Part shown: in pieces, positions 47,667-60,930 of the stretch
How the letters are laid out: each line of letters begins with the position of its first letter
How positions within the stretch are numbered: position 1 is the first letter of the stretch
Assembly: GCA_033032175.1 (NCBI GenBank)
Contig: CM065318.1
Location: 7,750,001 to 7,814,000, forward strand
Length of the DNA stretch: 64,000 bases
DNA from: Saturnia japonica
Lineage: Eukaryota > Arthropoda > Insecta > Lepidoptera > Saturniidae
Direction: 5' to 3'
Notes under the pieces: model-generated
What the model saw: the letters and a program-made list of their open reading frames with translations, nothing else
The model's database searches: none
Told to the model about the DNA's origin: nothing
Program-made: the position numbers and the translations under genes

Positions 47667-48925
47667 ATAGGTCTTTACCTATGAAATTGCCGTTCTGCAG
47701 TACTGGCCATTTCAAATCAAAATAATTTTTGTTTGGCTAAGAATTCTAATTTCAAATTAATTTTATTTTAAAAACATGGAATTCTTTTTCCAAAAGTAGT
47801 CATTTGTTTATTGATTAGTGTTACATTTTCATCGCATTTCAATCTTTTTTGTCATCATGGATACGTTAAAAATTCGAGTAATTATGGAATATGAGTACCG
47901 TCGTGGCAGCAACGCGGCACAAGCGGCACGCAACATCAACGACGTTTACAGAGCTAACGCTACAAACCAACGCACCACCTGTTATTGGTTTGCTCGCTTC
48001 CGTTCTGGGAATTTCGATTTGAAAAACGAACCTCGCGATCGTCCGAAGACTTTGGTCGACAATGACGAATTAAAGGCGATTGTGGAAGCTGATGATACAC
48101 AATCTACGGCTGAATTAGCAGCAGCTTTCGACGTTAGCGTCAAAACAATATTGGTCCATTTGAGTCAAATTGGCAAGGTAAAAAAGCTTGACAAATGGGT
48201 GCCCCACGAACTCAATGATCGCCAGCGCGAAGTACGCGTCGAGACGTGCCTTGCACTGCTCAACAGACACACAAATGAATGAATTTTGTACCACATTGTT
48301 ACCTGCGATGAAAAATGGATTCTGTTTGATAACCGCAAGCGCTCAGGAAGTTGGTTGGATCCTGGTGCAGCACTTAAACAATGCTCTAAACGAAAACTTA
48401 CCCCTAGAAAAGTGATGGTCACTGTTTGGTGGTCTAGCGCCGGTGTGATTCGTCACAGCTTCTTACCAAACGGGGTGAACATTACTGCAGAAGTATACTG
48501 TGAAGAACTGAACACAATGATGGAGAAGCTGGCACATCTCCAACCAGCATTGGTCAATCGCTCGTCTCCGCTGCTCCTGCACGATAACGCGCGACCTCAT
48601 ACTGCACAGCAGACGGTCTCCAAGTTGCAAGAACTGTGGTTGGAAGTTCTCCGTCATCCGCCCTACTCAGCAGACCTTGCGCCTACAGACTACTACTTTT
48701 TCCAGAATTTGGATAACTCCTTGGCGGGGGAAAAATTCAATACCCGAGAGGCAGTACAAAACGCCTTTGAAGAATTTGTTGCCTCCCGTCCAGCTGATTT
48801 CTTTAAGAAGGGCGTCAATAAACTTGTATGGGTGATTACTTCGATTAATACAAATAAAAAATACATTAAAAAAAATTCGTTTAAATTTTTTATACAAAAC
48901 GGCAATTTCATAGGTAAAGACCTAA
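47667..48925 (+). mobile_element. DD34D mariner family M, copy 2
   Basis: Same inverted ends as copies 1 and 3; TA duplications at 47665-47666 and 48926-48927. Length 1259 bp, shorter than copy 3 because of a deletion near the end of the gene. Confidence 0.93.
47857..48848 (+). pseudogene. Mariner transposase, copy 2
   Basis: The frame from MDTLKIRV (47857) is open except for one Gly-to-stop change (TGA, 48280-48282, in HTNE*IL) and a deletion of about 28 nt after NKL near 48822, which removes the conserved LRWQRCIDC end. The three catalytic aspartates (CDEKW, HDNARPH, SADLAPTD) are preserved, though YSPDL has become YSADL. Confidence 0.93.
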
Positions 48926-48979
48926 TATAAGGAGTGAATTGTGCAAAAAAAGGTGTGAATAAGAATAACTATATTGATT

Positions 48980-49539
48980 AAATTGTATGCGGAACTTTCT
49001 CCGACGAAGGACGCTTAACCTAAAAATATATATAGTAGGCGAAAGTACTATATTTTTATTAGTTAAAAAAATTAGGCAATATTGTTTATTCCAAAATGTT
49101 TAAGCGTAAAAGGGAACGCAGCCGTAGCCTTTATCTCTTTCCGAACGCGACTTGGTATGCCATCCTCAATTTGATTATTTCTTATGTCTATAAAGCAGAA
49201 AAAAAACATTCACCAAAAAAATGTAATATTTATTTGAAACCTACATTTTTGTTGTTTTTTTGCCATCTACTGTATTTTTTCAAGCAATAGCCTTGAAAAT
49301 ACTATATTTGATATAAAAATCGTTGGCAACCCTAACTCAACCTGATACACAGGACTTTCGAACACTTACAACATGACTGTAAATTATACTACTTATTCTT
49401 GTCAAGATAAAAGAGACGCTGCTCTAAAACACATGAGAAGAAACAAGTATCTAGTGAAGACTGAGTGCATGTCAAAATGATGCAGGCAGGCTGTACAATG
49501 TATAGTTTTGTAATATGAGCACAACTCTCTTTAACAATG
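48980..49539. other. No gene seen
   Basis: Possible upstream remains of the LINE listed next from about 49320, too decayed to read. Confidence 0.35.
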
Positions 49540-49755
49540 TACTTAGATAGAGCAGCCGAGAAGTCAAACAATGCACCAAGACAGTATTAGACTGGTGGCT
49601 TAGAGATAGGAAAGCTTGCCAGGACGACCGCAACACAGATGTTATAGCTTAAAGTGGCAGGGCAGCTGGCAGTAATATCTAGATTAAATTGGCATGAAAT
49701 CGAGTCGAATGGCGTTAAAGAAAGGGGACCGACGTTCAGAAGTGGATTGATATAA
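49540..49755 (+). pseudogene. LINE polymerase extreme C-terminus
   Basis: The frame reads TKTVLDWWLRDRKACQDDRNT, then GSNIWIKLA-like text, NRVEWR and DVQKW, which matches the 'W...R...W-DD...AGS-W...A-dR..W......YVQQW' ending of RTE-like polymerases, with several stops. Only the last 60 or so codons survive. Confidence 0.6.
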
Positions 49756-51009
49756 GACAGATAGACTGATACGAGACTTCAAACTCATCTTTGCGCGCGG
49801 CGTAATATGTGTGCGTGACCTAGTAAGCATGCAGTTTTTATGTGTATGACAGTGACACGCCAGTCTTCCGATCAACACCTGTTTTGATTTATTTTTTCTA
49901 CGGGTACAGTCGGTAATACAAATGTCTGGTTCATCTCGGAAAAAATAATCCAACTAACCAGTAGTTGTGCTTTGTAATGCATCGTATCACAATGATCAAA
50001 ATATTAAAACGCTAAATTCTAATTTAAAAAAGATAGATTTTCAGCAATGGGTAACAGAAAAAATACTCAACAATATGATTTAAAAATTCTTCGTCTACCA
50101 CCATATCATGCTAAAAATCTCATAGAAAATATTTGGGGAATTGAAAAATATATATCGCTTTACATAAAATTTAACAGAACGTGACGGATATAATTAAATT
50201 AATAGAAAATTCATTATTTGTTATTTCTAGTGGTCGTGATGCGGAATAATATGTTTAATAAACGTGCATTTACATAATTGAGCTGTTGATATTTATTTTA
50301 AATTTGAACAAATAAGATGTAAATAATTTCGACATAATTTAAGTAAAATAACTAATAGAATTATCTTGTGTACTTGACTGTACCTCAAAACACGCACAAA
50401 TGGTCACTGTATCTATACACGCTTTACGCACACAGGGCCGTCTGATAAATATAGCTAACTGTCTAGTGACTTTAATTTAAATATATATTAGCTACTATGT
50501 AAACCCAGTTACCTGTGTTTAGTATCGTAACATGTCATTTGCAAAGTTTGCAGTCCGGATACAAACAGACAGGCGAGACGACATAAATCCGGGAGTTGGC
50601 TGTAGAACGGCAATTGTTTTATAAGTGTGCCAATTTTGCGCTATTCACAACAAATTAAGCATTTAAGCGGATGGAAAGGGAAACACAAACAAAACGGCCG
50701 TGTTCGTGACGTGAATTGAGCGGACAGTACGTTCACGACTTACTATTAATATAGTATGCATATGCATTACAAAGATAGTGACATTATTAAACAGAAATAG
50801 GTACATTTTTATGGTACAATAATTGATACATTTAATTTTACTTTACATCGACAATTAAGAGTGTTTTTTTCTGTTTATTCAAAATTAAACCTTTAAGTTA
50901 CCATGTGGTAAAGTTAATTTTTTCTTAATGAGGGATGTGGCAACGATTTGTTCTAAATTTATTTAGGGTTGTAATAAATATATAGATGTACACGAAATAT
51001 ATAATCTAT
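49756..51009. other. No gene seen
   Basis: GC-richer patches at 49790-49860 and 50560-50720 without identity; the rest is AT-rich. Confidence 0.4.
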
Positions 51010-51235
51010 CTAAAAGGGTAACTGCCTGGCATATCAACACACAGCCCAAACAAATGGGGCTAGCACCGTGAAAATTTGCATGTGGGTACCTTTTATACGA
51101 CAAGGTAAGAAATAATTAAAGATTTTTGGAAATTCGACATCTAAGATGGTGTGAAAAAGGGAATGAAAGTTTGTATAAAAATCCGTCATTCTAAATATAT
51201 ATCTATGAAAATTGGTATTTAGCAATTCATTGAGT
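51010..51235 (+). repeat. Dispersed lepidopteran repeat fragment
   Basis: The text 'ctggcatatcaacacacagc' then 'ccaaacaaatggggctagc' and 'gaaaatttgcatgtgggtac' is a well-known interspersed repeat head. The 3' end (normally gcgagcataagctagt-like) is missing. Confidence 0.5.
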
Positions 51236-53924
51236 AAGTCAAAAAGACGTATTTCATAGTTTCTTTATCCTTTTTTTAACATCAAACAATAGACACGTCC
51301 ATAGGTGCGATATTCCTCATATTACAGGAATATAAATAATGTCAAGAGAATAGTTTAAAAGAACCGAGTTAAGAAAGTACAGTCAAAGTAGCTGACTCCA
51401 TGCCTAACAATCGTCAAAGATAGCCCCCGCAGCGTGAACAGTACTCATCATGAACATAATTGCGATGCCTAAGTAAATAAGTTTTTTTATTTGCCCCTGA
51501 TCGAGTCGCGTTCTGTAAAACATTAATCATGATTGAGCTAAGTGGTTTAATATAGGAGGGATGAAATCGAGCAATGATCGTCGACGGGGGGCGGCGCCAT
51601 GGTGGCGTTCCGTTACATCTCCACGGTGACGCACCAGCTTCAAGCTTAACTTCAATTGTTGCCTACGACATGTTTTCTATGTGTTTATGTATTATAATGT
51701 CAGACGGACCTTTGTCAATATAAATATAAAAGTTTCGATGTCGTTTGTTGTGGTAGAAGTACATTTTTTTTACATTTAACTCTTAAATGCATATGGTATT
51801 GAAAACGACACATCTTGTTCAAAGTGATTTTTTATGTTTTTTTATTCATATTGTTAGCAAAATATATAGACTTTTTTTGCTTATTTTTTTTTTTACCAAA
51901 AGTAGTAACTTTGGCAGGTAACATTCTACCATTTTAGATCTATTTGATTTTGAATGTGTGCGAAGAGGTTTGTTCATTTAAAAAAATCGAATTTTCAGTC
52001 CGTTGGTACAGCTAAATATTTTATTATAAAGAACAAAAAAGAAATGTAATGGATGGTAAGTATAGCAGCTGTCTTAATTTTTTATTTGTTTATGTATTTG
52101 AGTTTACGCTTTCAGAACTTGCATTTTGTCCATGTATCAAATTGGTACTTAGTTAATGCATTATTGTTTCTTTTGACCGCACTTACTTTCACTGGGTTTC
52201 TAATGGATTTTAAGCATGTTTGGCTTTGGGTGTTTTTTTTTATTTTTTAATTTTATATCATTTTATTTAGTTGCAACAACCAAACGCAAACATGTTTCAA
52301 AGTTATCATCACATTTTCTTTTCTAACTACCCACAGGTTGATTTTGAACTCAATGTAAAATTCTGATGCAGTGTAGTGTTCAGTTTAATAAATATTATAT
52401 TTGTTTTCAAGAAGTCAAAAATATTATGTAAAGTAAATCCTGACCGTTTTTGTTACGTTTGTGGTGAAACGAAATGATATTTCATAACGGAATCACTCAA
52501 AGAATCATATTTGTGACACTTCAAAATATCGATATCTAATCAGGACAAAATAAATAAACAAAGATGGGGGGGATACTTCCACAAAAAATTGTTCTACCGC
52601 CGCATCCTAAAAAATTAGATTTGGTTGAAAATTTAGTCAAGGCTTTCCAAAAAAGTAACCTTTAAACATTTATGATAATGATTTACATTCTTACCTAGAT
52701 TGGTGTTTTTTTTTTTTTTTTATAACACAATAGCATAGCTCGTTCGCCCAGATATTAAATATAATATCCGAGGACGGATTTAAGTATATTACGCTTTTAC
52801 ATGAGGGTTAAGCAGTAATGATAAAGTTTACATTATTAATCCAAATAAGAAGCGGATTTGCTGTGGAACGTTAAAAGCATTTGCACGTAAACTAAGTAGT
52901 AAATAAATAATTAATATCAAACTTGAAACGGTAATTTTTTTTTTTACTTATTAATTAAAATTGCCTTTATTACGTTGTAGTTTTAAAGAATCTAATAGAT
53001 GTATAAAACGGTCCTTAAGTGGTGAAGTGAAGCCGCGATAGCTCCTAAATGGAAAACACAAACATCGGGCCGAAGCGAGGCCGCGGGCGCCGCACTGTTA
53101 TTGTTTGTACACCAAAACTAAGCCAAGCGCTCAGGAAACCCCGGAAACGTGTACAAACTGAAACTTTCAAAGAAACTGACAAGATAAATGAAAAGCATCC
53201 CATGTTTTAGATGCGCAAAATGGCCAGTCTCTTTATCAAAGGAAGAACAGCTTGTGTAGAAGTTCATTGGTTTAAAAATTTGACTTAAAAATATGCTTGT
53301 ATAAGTAGTATAACTGAAATGGTTTATAAAAGAATATTGACAGGCATAAACATTATATTAAGTCAGCGGTTACGAAAGTTTTAAATTAAATATCATTAGA
53401 TTACGATTAGGCTGGTATGACTATCGTCAAAGTCTATTTAGAGATTTTTTCTCTCTACCTAGGGTAGCATGACTACTGAAATACCTCTAAAATACAGAAG
53501 ATTTCATCTAAATAATGTTTTATTGTGTACCTACGCGAGTAGGGTTTCCAGAGCTAATTGGAAGAGGGTAGTTCAATCGTCCATATGCTACGGTAACCGC
53601 TTACTATCAGCCGAGACGTACGCTTGTTGACCACCTTAGCTGTACAAAAAAATGCTCAAAAAAAGAGCAAAATATTCAGTGAAGTCGTTGTCCAGCAACA
53701 TAAAATATATTTTTTTAAACAAGCTTTTATTACATATTTACGTTATTTTAAAATGTAAATAATAATTGTATGCAAGTGCTGTGCGGAATGTTATTTATAT
53801 ATGTGAATATAACTATTACATCAAATAATTTAAAAAGATTGTAATGTGCAAAAACATAAATTTACTTTAAATTCCCCTTTATATTTTTTTTATTCGCGCG
53901 AAAAGCTTTTAAAATTATCTGATG
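51236..53924. other. No gene seen
   Basis: GC-richer islands at 51550-51640 ('gtcgacggggggcggcgcca') and 53020-53110 stand out. A 65-codon hydrophobic frame at 52053-52250 is most likely chance in T-rich DNA. Confidence 0.4.
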
Positions 53925-53990
53925 GAATTTAAGCTAAATCGGTTAGCGATAACTGTTTTAAAATTCAGTTGCAAGATTTGCCCCTTACTA
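53925..53990 (-). repeat. Dispersed repeat, reverse copy of 14340-14400
   Basis: In reverse complement, 'caaatcttgcaactgaattt' and 'aaaacagttatcgctaaccg' match 14345-14390. An 'aagcttttaaaa' motif at about 53902 recalls the palindrome arms near 14511. Confidence 0.5.
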
Positions 53991-56511
53991 ACAAAGCAAG
54001 TTAAAAATTACATTAGGAATAGATGTGTATTTTATTTTATTTTATGTATTTAATGGGGAATATAACCAAGAGAGCAGGTAATACATAGGATGCATGCATC
54101 TTCAACAAAGTGTTCGAAGTATGGCACCAAGAGCCAACGGCAGGGGGCGGTTGCCTCTACGACCAGAGAGCTTTTCCTTGTCACCGGGCATAACACTAAA
54201 CGATAATATCGACATCGCTATCGACTTCCGATGCTTAAAAGGTAACAATTGTCGTATGTCGAGTTAATGGAACCACCGAGCCAACTCGCCTCGCTTCCAA
54301 ACCGTTTCGATTTTATGCACATTATTAGTTTATAAAGATTTAATGATATTTTGCCTTACTACACTTGAATTTTTATAAGAATGAAAAAAATATTACATTG
54401 TTAAGTAGTATTACAAAAATGATTTTTTATATAAGTAAGTCCAACAAATGGAATAACGTTCCTTTTTGAACAAAATGTAAATAAGTACTTCAACATCCAT
54501 TAGGTTGGAATCGAAACACGTCCATTTGAATATTTTTTTTTAAAATAATGAACTTAATCACTGAAAGCATTTCCAACTTATTTTTCATATCGTTTATTAC
54601 AAAAATGATTTCCATAAAAATATTACCTTCTTACAAATCATATTTCCGAAAAAGGAAACTCTTTAAAAAAGCAGTGGCCAATTCACGTTTGTAACTTACG
54701 AAAAAACCGTTACAAGGCTTCTATCCAATTGCGCATTAGTATGGGTTCGCCTTTCAACTTGGCGGTCGGTCTGCGATACTATGTCAAATATTTACACCAA
54801 TTTTAGAACGGAATCCTTTGCTTTACCATGACTTCAAAATTATTTCGAGAAGTTATACAGGTTTTAGAATATGATTTATGGTAACTTTATTTACATTCAT
54901 TTTATACCTACTTTTTTAATTCTCACACACGCGCATTTTCTATTTAACGATAGTTGTGACATTGTCGTTTACGCCCAGCCATGTACGGGATAAACATGTA
55001 ACGTAATCTAGATTACCTACATCCACCCTTAATCGTATCTTTTTATTGTTGTGATTTTAAGTGCGAACCTCAAGTTTACTTTAATAAAACGTGTTTTTTT
55101 AACGATTTTCATTAATAAACTTCGTAATTATGGTACTTCGAGGTGAACAAAAACGCTCATATAAAATTAGCATGACCTGAATAAAGATAACAGGGACGCG
55201 GAGATCATAGAGTAATTAATGGTACTACATCTTGTACTGACATAATTCTAGTATATTCTAGTGACGCGATAGAAATTATGTACTTCAATTTGCTATAACT
55301 ATTATTTTATAAAATAACTAACTGATGCCTGTAACTTCACGTAAGAATGTTGTTTAGCGAAAACTACGTGTCCTAACTGAACTAAAAATAGGCTATTTTT
55401 TTTTTTATTGTAATTTTACTATTACTGCTTGATACCTACGGACAAGCTTTATATGTACCTAAGCTAGATTTCACTACTTTTTATAGACAAACCATCTCAA
55501 TCGAGACTAGGCTCGTATTTCACAGCATGTTTTTCTTGGGATTCGTTATTTACAACTTAAATTAAACGAAGCTAATAATATTTTCTTTAAACAACGTTAA
55601 TATTGTCATAACATAAATATCTTGACAAGTGCATGCAAGTGATTATTTAAGGTTTAAGATGGCCTCCCAATGTCCGTGATATTGCAGACGGACGCGAACC
55701 AGCGCGCACTGACGCACCATGGGAAGAGTGTCGTCGGATGTGCGTGATAATTCGCAATACAACGGGCCGTGGGAACCCATCTTTACAGTTTAGACATTTG
55801 TATAATTACTATTTTGTTACTACTTTTTTATGTATATATTTATGTATTTATAATAATATAATGTATAATATATTAATTTTACGATCCACAAATTAAACAT
55901 GTAGTATAAATAACGATAGGAGACGGGTATTTCTGGGCCCAGAATGTGATTAGTTGACATTATCATTAAAATTTCAATTAACAAAATAAGTAAACTAATA
56001 ACTTTAAAAGATAATAAACATACCACTATTTGAATATTAATCCTACTTCAAAAATAGTTTAATTGAAGTTTATTACATGACTTCGCTTTTACGAAATATC
56101 CTAAATCTCTGATTTTAGATTGCAAAAAATCCACTTTTTTTCAGTGACTGTTCGATAATGCATTAATTATATACAGTTTTCATATTTTTACATCTCTTTT
56201 TTACCCAGGCCCATGTCTGTATGAAAGAGTATCCCTCTCCTCTTCGTATGAATAATTTCATTTAGAATGAATTAGCTATTTACTTTTTAGCCTCGCAGTG
56301 AAGGAAGAAAACTCTTTAATGGGCATAGTCTGGAAATATATATTATCGAGTTCTTGATGCTGTTGCGCTCTGTCAGCTACTTTAATTGGAAGATATCGGA
56401 AACTAGCGACTGTGTTTATTGGCGCGAATTATTCTACACTAATAAGATAGAATCGCAATAATTATTTTCATCTCGACGAGATTCTCTACATAAGTCGACT
56501 TTTATATAAAA
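53991..56511. other. No gene seen
   Basis: GC-richer islands at 54120-54300 and 55660-55790. No coding frame, splice context or repeat could be assigned. Confidence 0.4.
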
Positions 56512-57243
56512 CTAGCAGTGTGCCCGCGACTCCGTACGCGTTTATTACGCAGTAATTATTTCCACCCCGTAATGTTATTTTTACGAATATTTTTAACAAT
56601 TACGAATGACATGTATCTACCCCATATTATACAATTCACATCAAAATCATACGATTTTTACGATATCTAAGTCATTTTAATAATCCTTATTATAGCCAGC
56701 TCATCAATATGGAACGACCTTATAATTCCCGTGTACTTTTCATCAAAATCGGTTAAATACTAATAAAAACATTTTTTTTATGATTTCTAAAAGTGTTTCT
56801 AAAAGTCTAACGACTGCTATGCTTGACGTACTGGGTTCGAATCCCGATCGAGCAAAGAGTTTTCTATGAAATTCTCAGTGGCATATCGGAGTTTGGCTTT
56901 GTGCCCGATTAATGAAAATTGGCTCGACCCCTAGGATCTCAAAACATACCCGGCGAACTATAGGTGTACATAAGTACATTTTTACCTAACTCTTTGAGGA
57001 TACAGGACTGATGGTATGATATGTTATTTTATTTTTTTTAAATTATAGCCTATTGACCAATAGCTTTCCATGTACAAAATTTCATAATAAAATCGGTCAA
57101 GCCGTTTTTGAGTTAAACCCGTACATATAAATAGACAAACGATTTTTTAGGGCATATTCGTGACAATTATCTTTTATATATAATGTCTATCGGAAAATAT
57201 GAAAACAAATGAACAGACATAACTACAGATTTATTAATGTAGA
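56512..57243 (-). mobile_element. Non-autonomous Helitron-like element, third family
   Basis: On the minus strand it begins A|TCTACATTAATAAATCTGTA at 57243 and ends in CTAG (56515-56512) before a T, after 'gagtcgcgggcacactg'. Inner text 'aactcaaaaacggcttgacc' is typical. A SINE-like insertion (56815-57030) lengthens it. Confidence 0.65.
56815..57030 (+). repeat. tRNA-derived SINE fragment
   Basis: A perfect polymerase III B box (GGGTTCGAATCCC, about 56829-56841) is followed by about 190 bp of non-tRNA body ending 'gatggtatgatatgttattt' and a T-rich stretch. No convincing A box or cloverleaf is present, so this is not a functional tRNA gene. Confidence 0.5.
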
Positions 57244-58081
57244 TTAATATTTTTCTTTGAATGTATTCATGATATTATTGTTCTCCTTCTGTCACAGACA
57301 TAGGGAGGGCGGTAACTTTACCCTTCGTGAGATTATATTAATTACAGTAAAGATAAAAAAATAACTGAATTTCACCAAGAACTAAATAAATGGAAGCACC
57401 GTCAAGAACAAATAAATTGGGTCAAAAAATATCCACTCCATGAATTTTAAACAGGGCAAAAATCTTTGTAATTCAACAACAAACAGCATCCCGAAATGAA
57501 ACCAAACAAAATTCGCTTGAAATGGAAGCACTCGGTGTCGATCGGCGGCAGGGACGGAGCGAGACAACAACGCTCGCGTAGCCAGCTCACAATGCTGATT
57601 GAAAGCAAATAATGAAATCATACGGAATGGAATTGTGACCAAACCCGCAAATACCGTGAAAACATTGCACCCGAGCTATCACAACAATAAATGCAAAAAC
57701 AATAATTATTATGAACCATTTATTTCCTTTGGTTATTACTTTCCAAACATCTGATAGTATATAATATAACAAATACATTTTTAACATACAAAACATGTTA
57801 TTGTACTTTTTTATACTAACTTCACTTGTTAGCATTAAGAACCCTGAAGCCATTAGAGGCGATGACAACATCAACGGGTTTGGTACAACAGAGACAAGTA
57901 GTCCTCTTTCCTCATAAATCATTTAGAGAGAAAAAATAATTTAATAATCTTATTATAAAATTTCATATTCAATAAAATGAACTAATATCTGTAGTTAATA
58001 ATCAGTATCATTCATATTTAAAAGTTTATTCGTGTTGTGTTGTGTAATAAAAATGTACAGAACATTAATATCAAAAACATA
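57244..58081. other. No gene seen
   Basis: A GC-richer patch at 57530-57600. Nothing recognised. Confidence 0.4.
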
Positions 58082-58780
58082 TCTATACTAATATTATAAA
58101 GCTGAAGTTTGTTTGATTGAACGCGCTAATCTCAGGAACTACTGGTCCGAATGGAAAAAATGTTTTAGTGTTGGATAGCCAATGTATCAAGGAAGGCTAT
58201 ATAGGCTATATAACATCACGTTGCGACTAATAGGAGCGGAGTATAAATGAAAAATATTGCAAAATCGGGGGAAAATTATTCCTTTTGAGAACTTCCACTG
58301 CGTGCGCTGCGTGAATGGTTAAAGTTACGCAATAAACGTGTGTTTCGAAATTGATTCTCTTAAAAAGTTCTTTAAAAAAAGTTCGCGACAGCATACGGCT
58401 ATTTTTCAAGGTTTACTCAATATTACCTTTTTTATTGTATTAAAATTTGTTCTAAAATAATGAATTATTTGTGAAGGTGCTTTTATATACATGGTATTAA
58501 TACTTATTGAAATAAATATGTTATTCATAACAAGTATTTCATTTTGAACCAAAATTGCCCTTTACAGTAATTGATTTAAATGAATATCTTAAGAGATATC
58601 ACAGTTTTAAAATAACTCTGCAGCAAAATAATGATCAAGTATTGCGAGCGCATTTTTATTATGCAGAATAATGTGGGAGTCGGGCGGTACCAATAATACA
58701 GTGCCTACGACCAACTCTCTCTAACCCTTTCTCTCTCTCTCTTATATGACGCAGACGACGTTGCGCGGGTCATCAGCCAG
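58082..58780 (+). mobile_element. Non-autonomous Helitron, copy B
   Basis: It starts A|TCTATACTAATATTATAAAG and ends 'gttgcgcgggtcatcagc' with CCAG|T, where copy A has CTAG|T. The body follows copy A closely ('gcgctaatctcaggaactac', 'ggctatataacatcacg'). The changed terminus suggests decay. Confidence 0.78.
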
Positions 58781-58814
58781 TACTTAATATAGAGTAACCT
58801 GACAACAACAATTT

Positions 58815-58925
58815 CATAATGTTTATTAATAAATCTGTAGTTATATTTGTACATGTTTTATTTTTTCAAATGTCGTGATTATAACTGACACTGACCCCGT
58901 ATGTCCGGATTTAACTGAAAAATTA
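58815..58925 (+). repeat. Helitron-like third family, 5' fragment
   Basis: Text 'tttattaataaatctgtagt' and 'tatgtccggatttaactgaa' matches the start of the element at 56512-57243 in the other orientation. The 3' part is gone. Confidence 0.5.
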
Positions 58926-59013
58926 TTCCGTAATGCCGGGTTTATTTCAAAGCTGGTTAGATCGTTTTTCATGCATTTTGTACACAGGAAATTTATATCA
59001 CAGATTTATATCA

Positions 59014-59478
59014 TCTTCACAACACCGCGATGGTCAAATAAAACAGTCAACATGACTTTGACTATGTTCGACTTTGGCGTGGTTTTTTCAGTTTCGGTTC
59101 AGTTAGAAGGGGCCACTCCGAAGCTTGTTGACTAGTTTGCATGTCAAACTTGTAAACCCACGTCTAATCACTAGTTACAATGCATTCTATTAATGTAGGG
59201 TTGGAATTGACTCGTTCTAGCATGTCCTCGGCGACTCTTATGCGATTGAGTTTTTGGAGAAAATTCAGGGCTTTTGGGACTAGCCGAGCGGACATGTTAC
59301 ATACCCAAGTAATTATTTAAAATTATACCTATCGACTCGTGAAGAACAAAAAGTTCAGCAGCTAACTCTCTCGAATTTGAATGAGAATTTTCAGTCACTA
59401 TTTCCATCACTTTTGCAATGTTAACTTCAGTTGAAGACATTGATGGCCTACCAGGACGCCGTAAATCTTCCAGCATAT
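59014..59478 (-). pseudogene. Mariner-like transposase N-terminal and central fragment
   Basis: On the minus strand, with frame changes: MLEDLRRPGRPSMSSTEVNIAKVMEIV, ELAAELFVLHES, then ARLVPKALNFLQKLNR, EDMLERVNS, TWVYKFDMQTSQQASEW and TEPKLKKPRQSR, finally KVMLTVLFDHRGVV. This is a mariner-family type with a GRPS linker and TWVY-FD around the first catalytic Asp, distinct from the other mariners in the window. The second and third catalytic residues are missing. Confidence 0.78.
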
Positions 59479-59715
59479 CTAACTAAAAACAGCACTGTAT
59501 TTAACCTAAATGACAGATGCTTCTCAAACTCCACGCTAAAATGAAAAACAGTTGTGCCAATACCTACCTATAACAAAAAAAAAAAAAAAGAATTTGAAAC
59601 CATTAACAAATCATCCATTCCCGATACTTTTTGACTGAATGTACTTCAACAACCAATAAGGATATCAACGTAACTTTAAGTAAAATAAAATTCAGTTTTA
59701 TCTTCTACTATACTA

Positions 59716-60124
59716 TCTCACTAATATAAAAATGTAAAAGTTTCTATATTTTGCAGTCATAAATAGTGTATTACCTATATTAACTAACATATATACTTTT
59801 TATTCGGGTAAACGTTATAGCTAAAAGACATTATAAACCTATAAGAATAACACCGTATCTTGAATGAAAATAAGACACAATTGTATCCTGCTATTCTATA
59901 CCACTTAATACTACCCTAAATTACTTTATTATCATCATTATACCCTATGTAATATATGTGAAAGATTGTGTGTTTCGATGTTTGCTACGCAATCACGCAA
60001 AAACGGCCAAACGGATTTGGATGTGGTGGTACATTCATAGTTTATGATCTGGATTAATACATCAGATACTAAATTCCTTTTGTTTTCCACTATCCACGAG
60101 AACGAAGTTGCGGATACAGCTAGT
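59716..60124 (+). mobile_element. Non-autonomous Helitron, fourth variant
   Basis: It begins A|TCTCACTAATATAAAAATG and ends 'gaagttgcggatacag' plus CTAG (60121-60124) before a T. Inner text 'cacgcaaaaacggccaaacg' and 'gatttggatgtggtggtaca' is characteristic. 409 bp, non-coding. The 5' boundary is less sure than the 3'. Confidence 0.6.
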
Positions 60125-60718
60125 ATTTAAAAATTCTCAACCGATTTTAATGATATTTTGTACATGGATACCATGTTGTTCTTCAATTGATGTACTTTAA
60201 GAATTGTCAATGATACTTTAACAAATCATAAAAGAAAGGGCACAATGAAGTGACGAGACGAAAATAATTACTGCGTAAAAGCATGTGTATACAATTAATA
60301 ATATTTAATAAGTAGTAGGTATGTGTATTTAAAATGCGGTACAATAACATGTGAATAATACAAATGTAGCTATGATACATTTCAATAAGTGATTTTGCAA
60401 ACAATATGAAAACCCAACATTTTATTCATGTTTATTATTAATATAATAAATTTCAATTCGTTATAATTATATTTCTACAGACGACACTTTAGAAACCGTA
60501 GTCGGTTTGGGCGTTTACCTAATAAAACACAATATCTGATGTTTTAGTATAAATGCTCCCTTATGTAGGTACTATCAAATAACGAGAGAGGTAGCACAAA
60601 CGATTTAATAATTTCATCGGTAGTATAGATAATAATTGTATCCAGTACTAATTATAACTTATACGTGGTTTGTAAATAAATAATAATATCGACTAAAATT
60701 AGCTTTCATGTAATAATC
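60125..60718. other. No gene seen
   Basis: AT-rich sequence; nothing recognised. Confidence 0.45.
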
Positions 60719-60930
60719 GCGTGGTGGTAGGGCTCTTTCGAATGCGCGCCTGACTAGCTACCATCTTCAAGTTGTATATCTGACGCCAAGCACCTATAAG
60801 TGTATTCCGCTGCTGCACTTGAGAGTCAGTCTTCCACTAGGCTTAGCGGGCTACCATCGTCGACCATATCGTCACTTAATATCAAGTGAGATTGTGGCCA
60901 TAACACGATACCTATAACGATAAATGATTA
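60719..60930 (+). repeat. Metulj-like SINE
   Basis: The head 'gcgtggtggtagggctcttt' and 'gcgcgcctgactagctacca' and the 3' part 'atatcgtcacttaatatcaa' plus 'gtgagattgtggcca' follow the pattern of the common lepidopteran Metulj SINE. Pieces of the same family are at 6783 and 14120. Confidence 0.6.

Noticed and set aside
48165..48422. Antisense frames over the mariner copies (also at 62625-62882 and 63127-63441)
   Set aside because: They recur only because the transposase sequence recurs; they are shadows of the sense gene.
52053..52250. Small hydrophobic protein
   Set aside because: Phe/Leu richness follows from T-rich DNA; no conserved context, splice or promoter evidence.
56824..56850. tRNA gene suggested by a perfect B box
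   Set aside because: No matching acceptor stem, A box or anticodon arm; the sequence continues into a SINE-like body.
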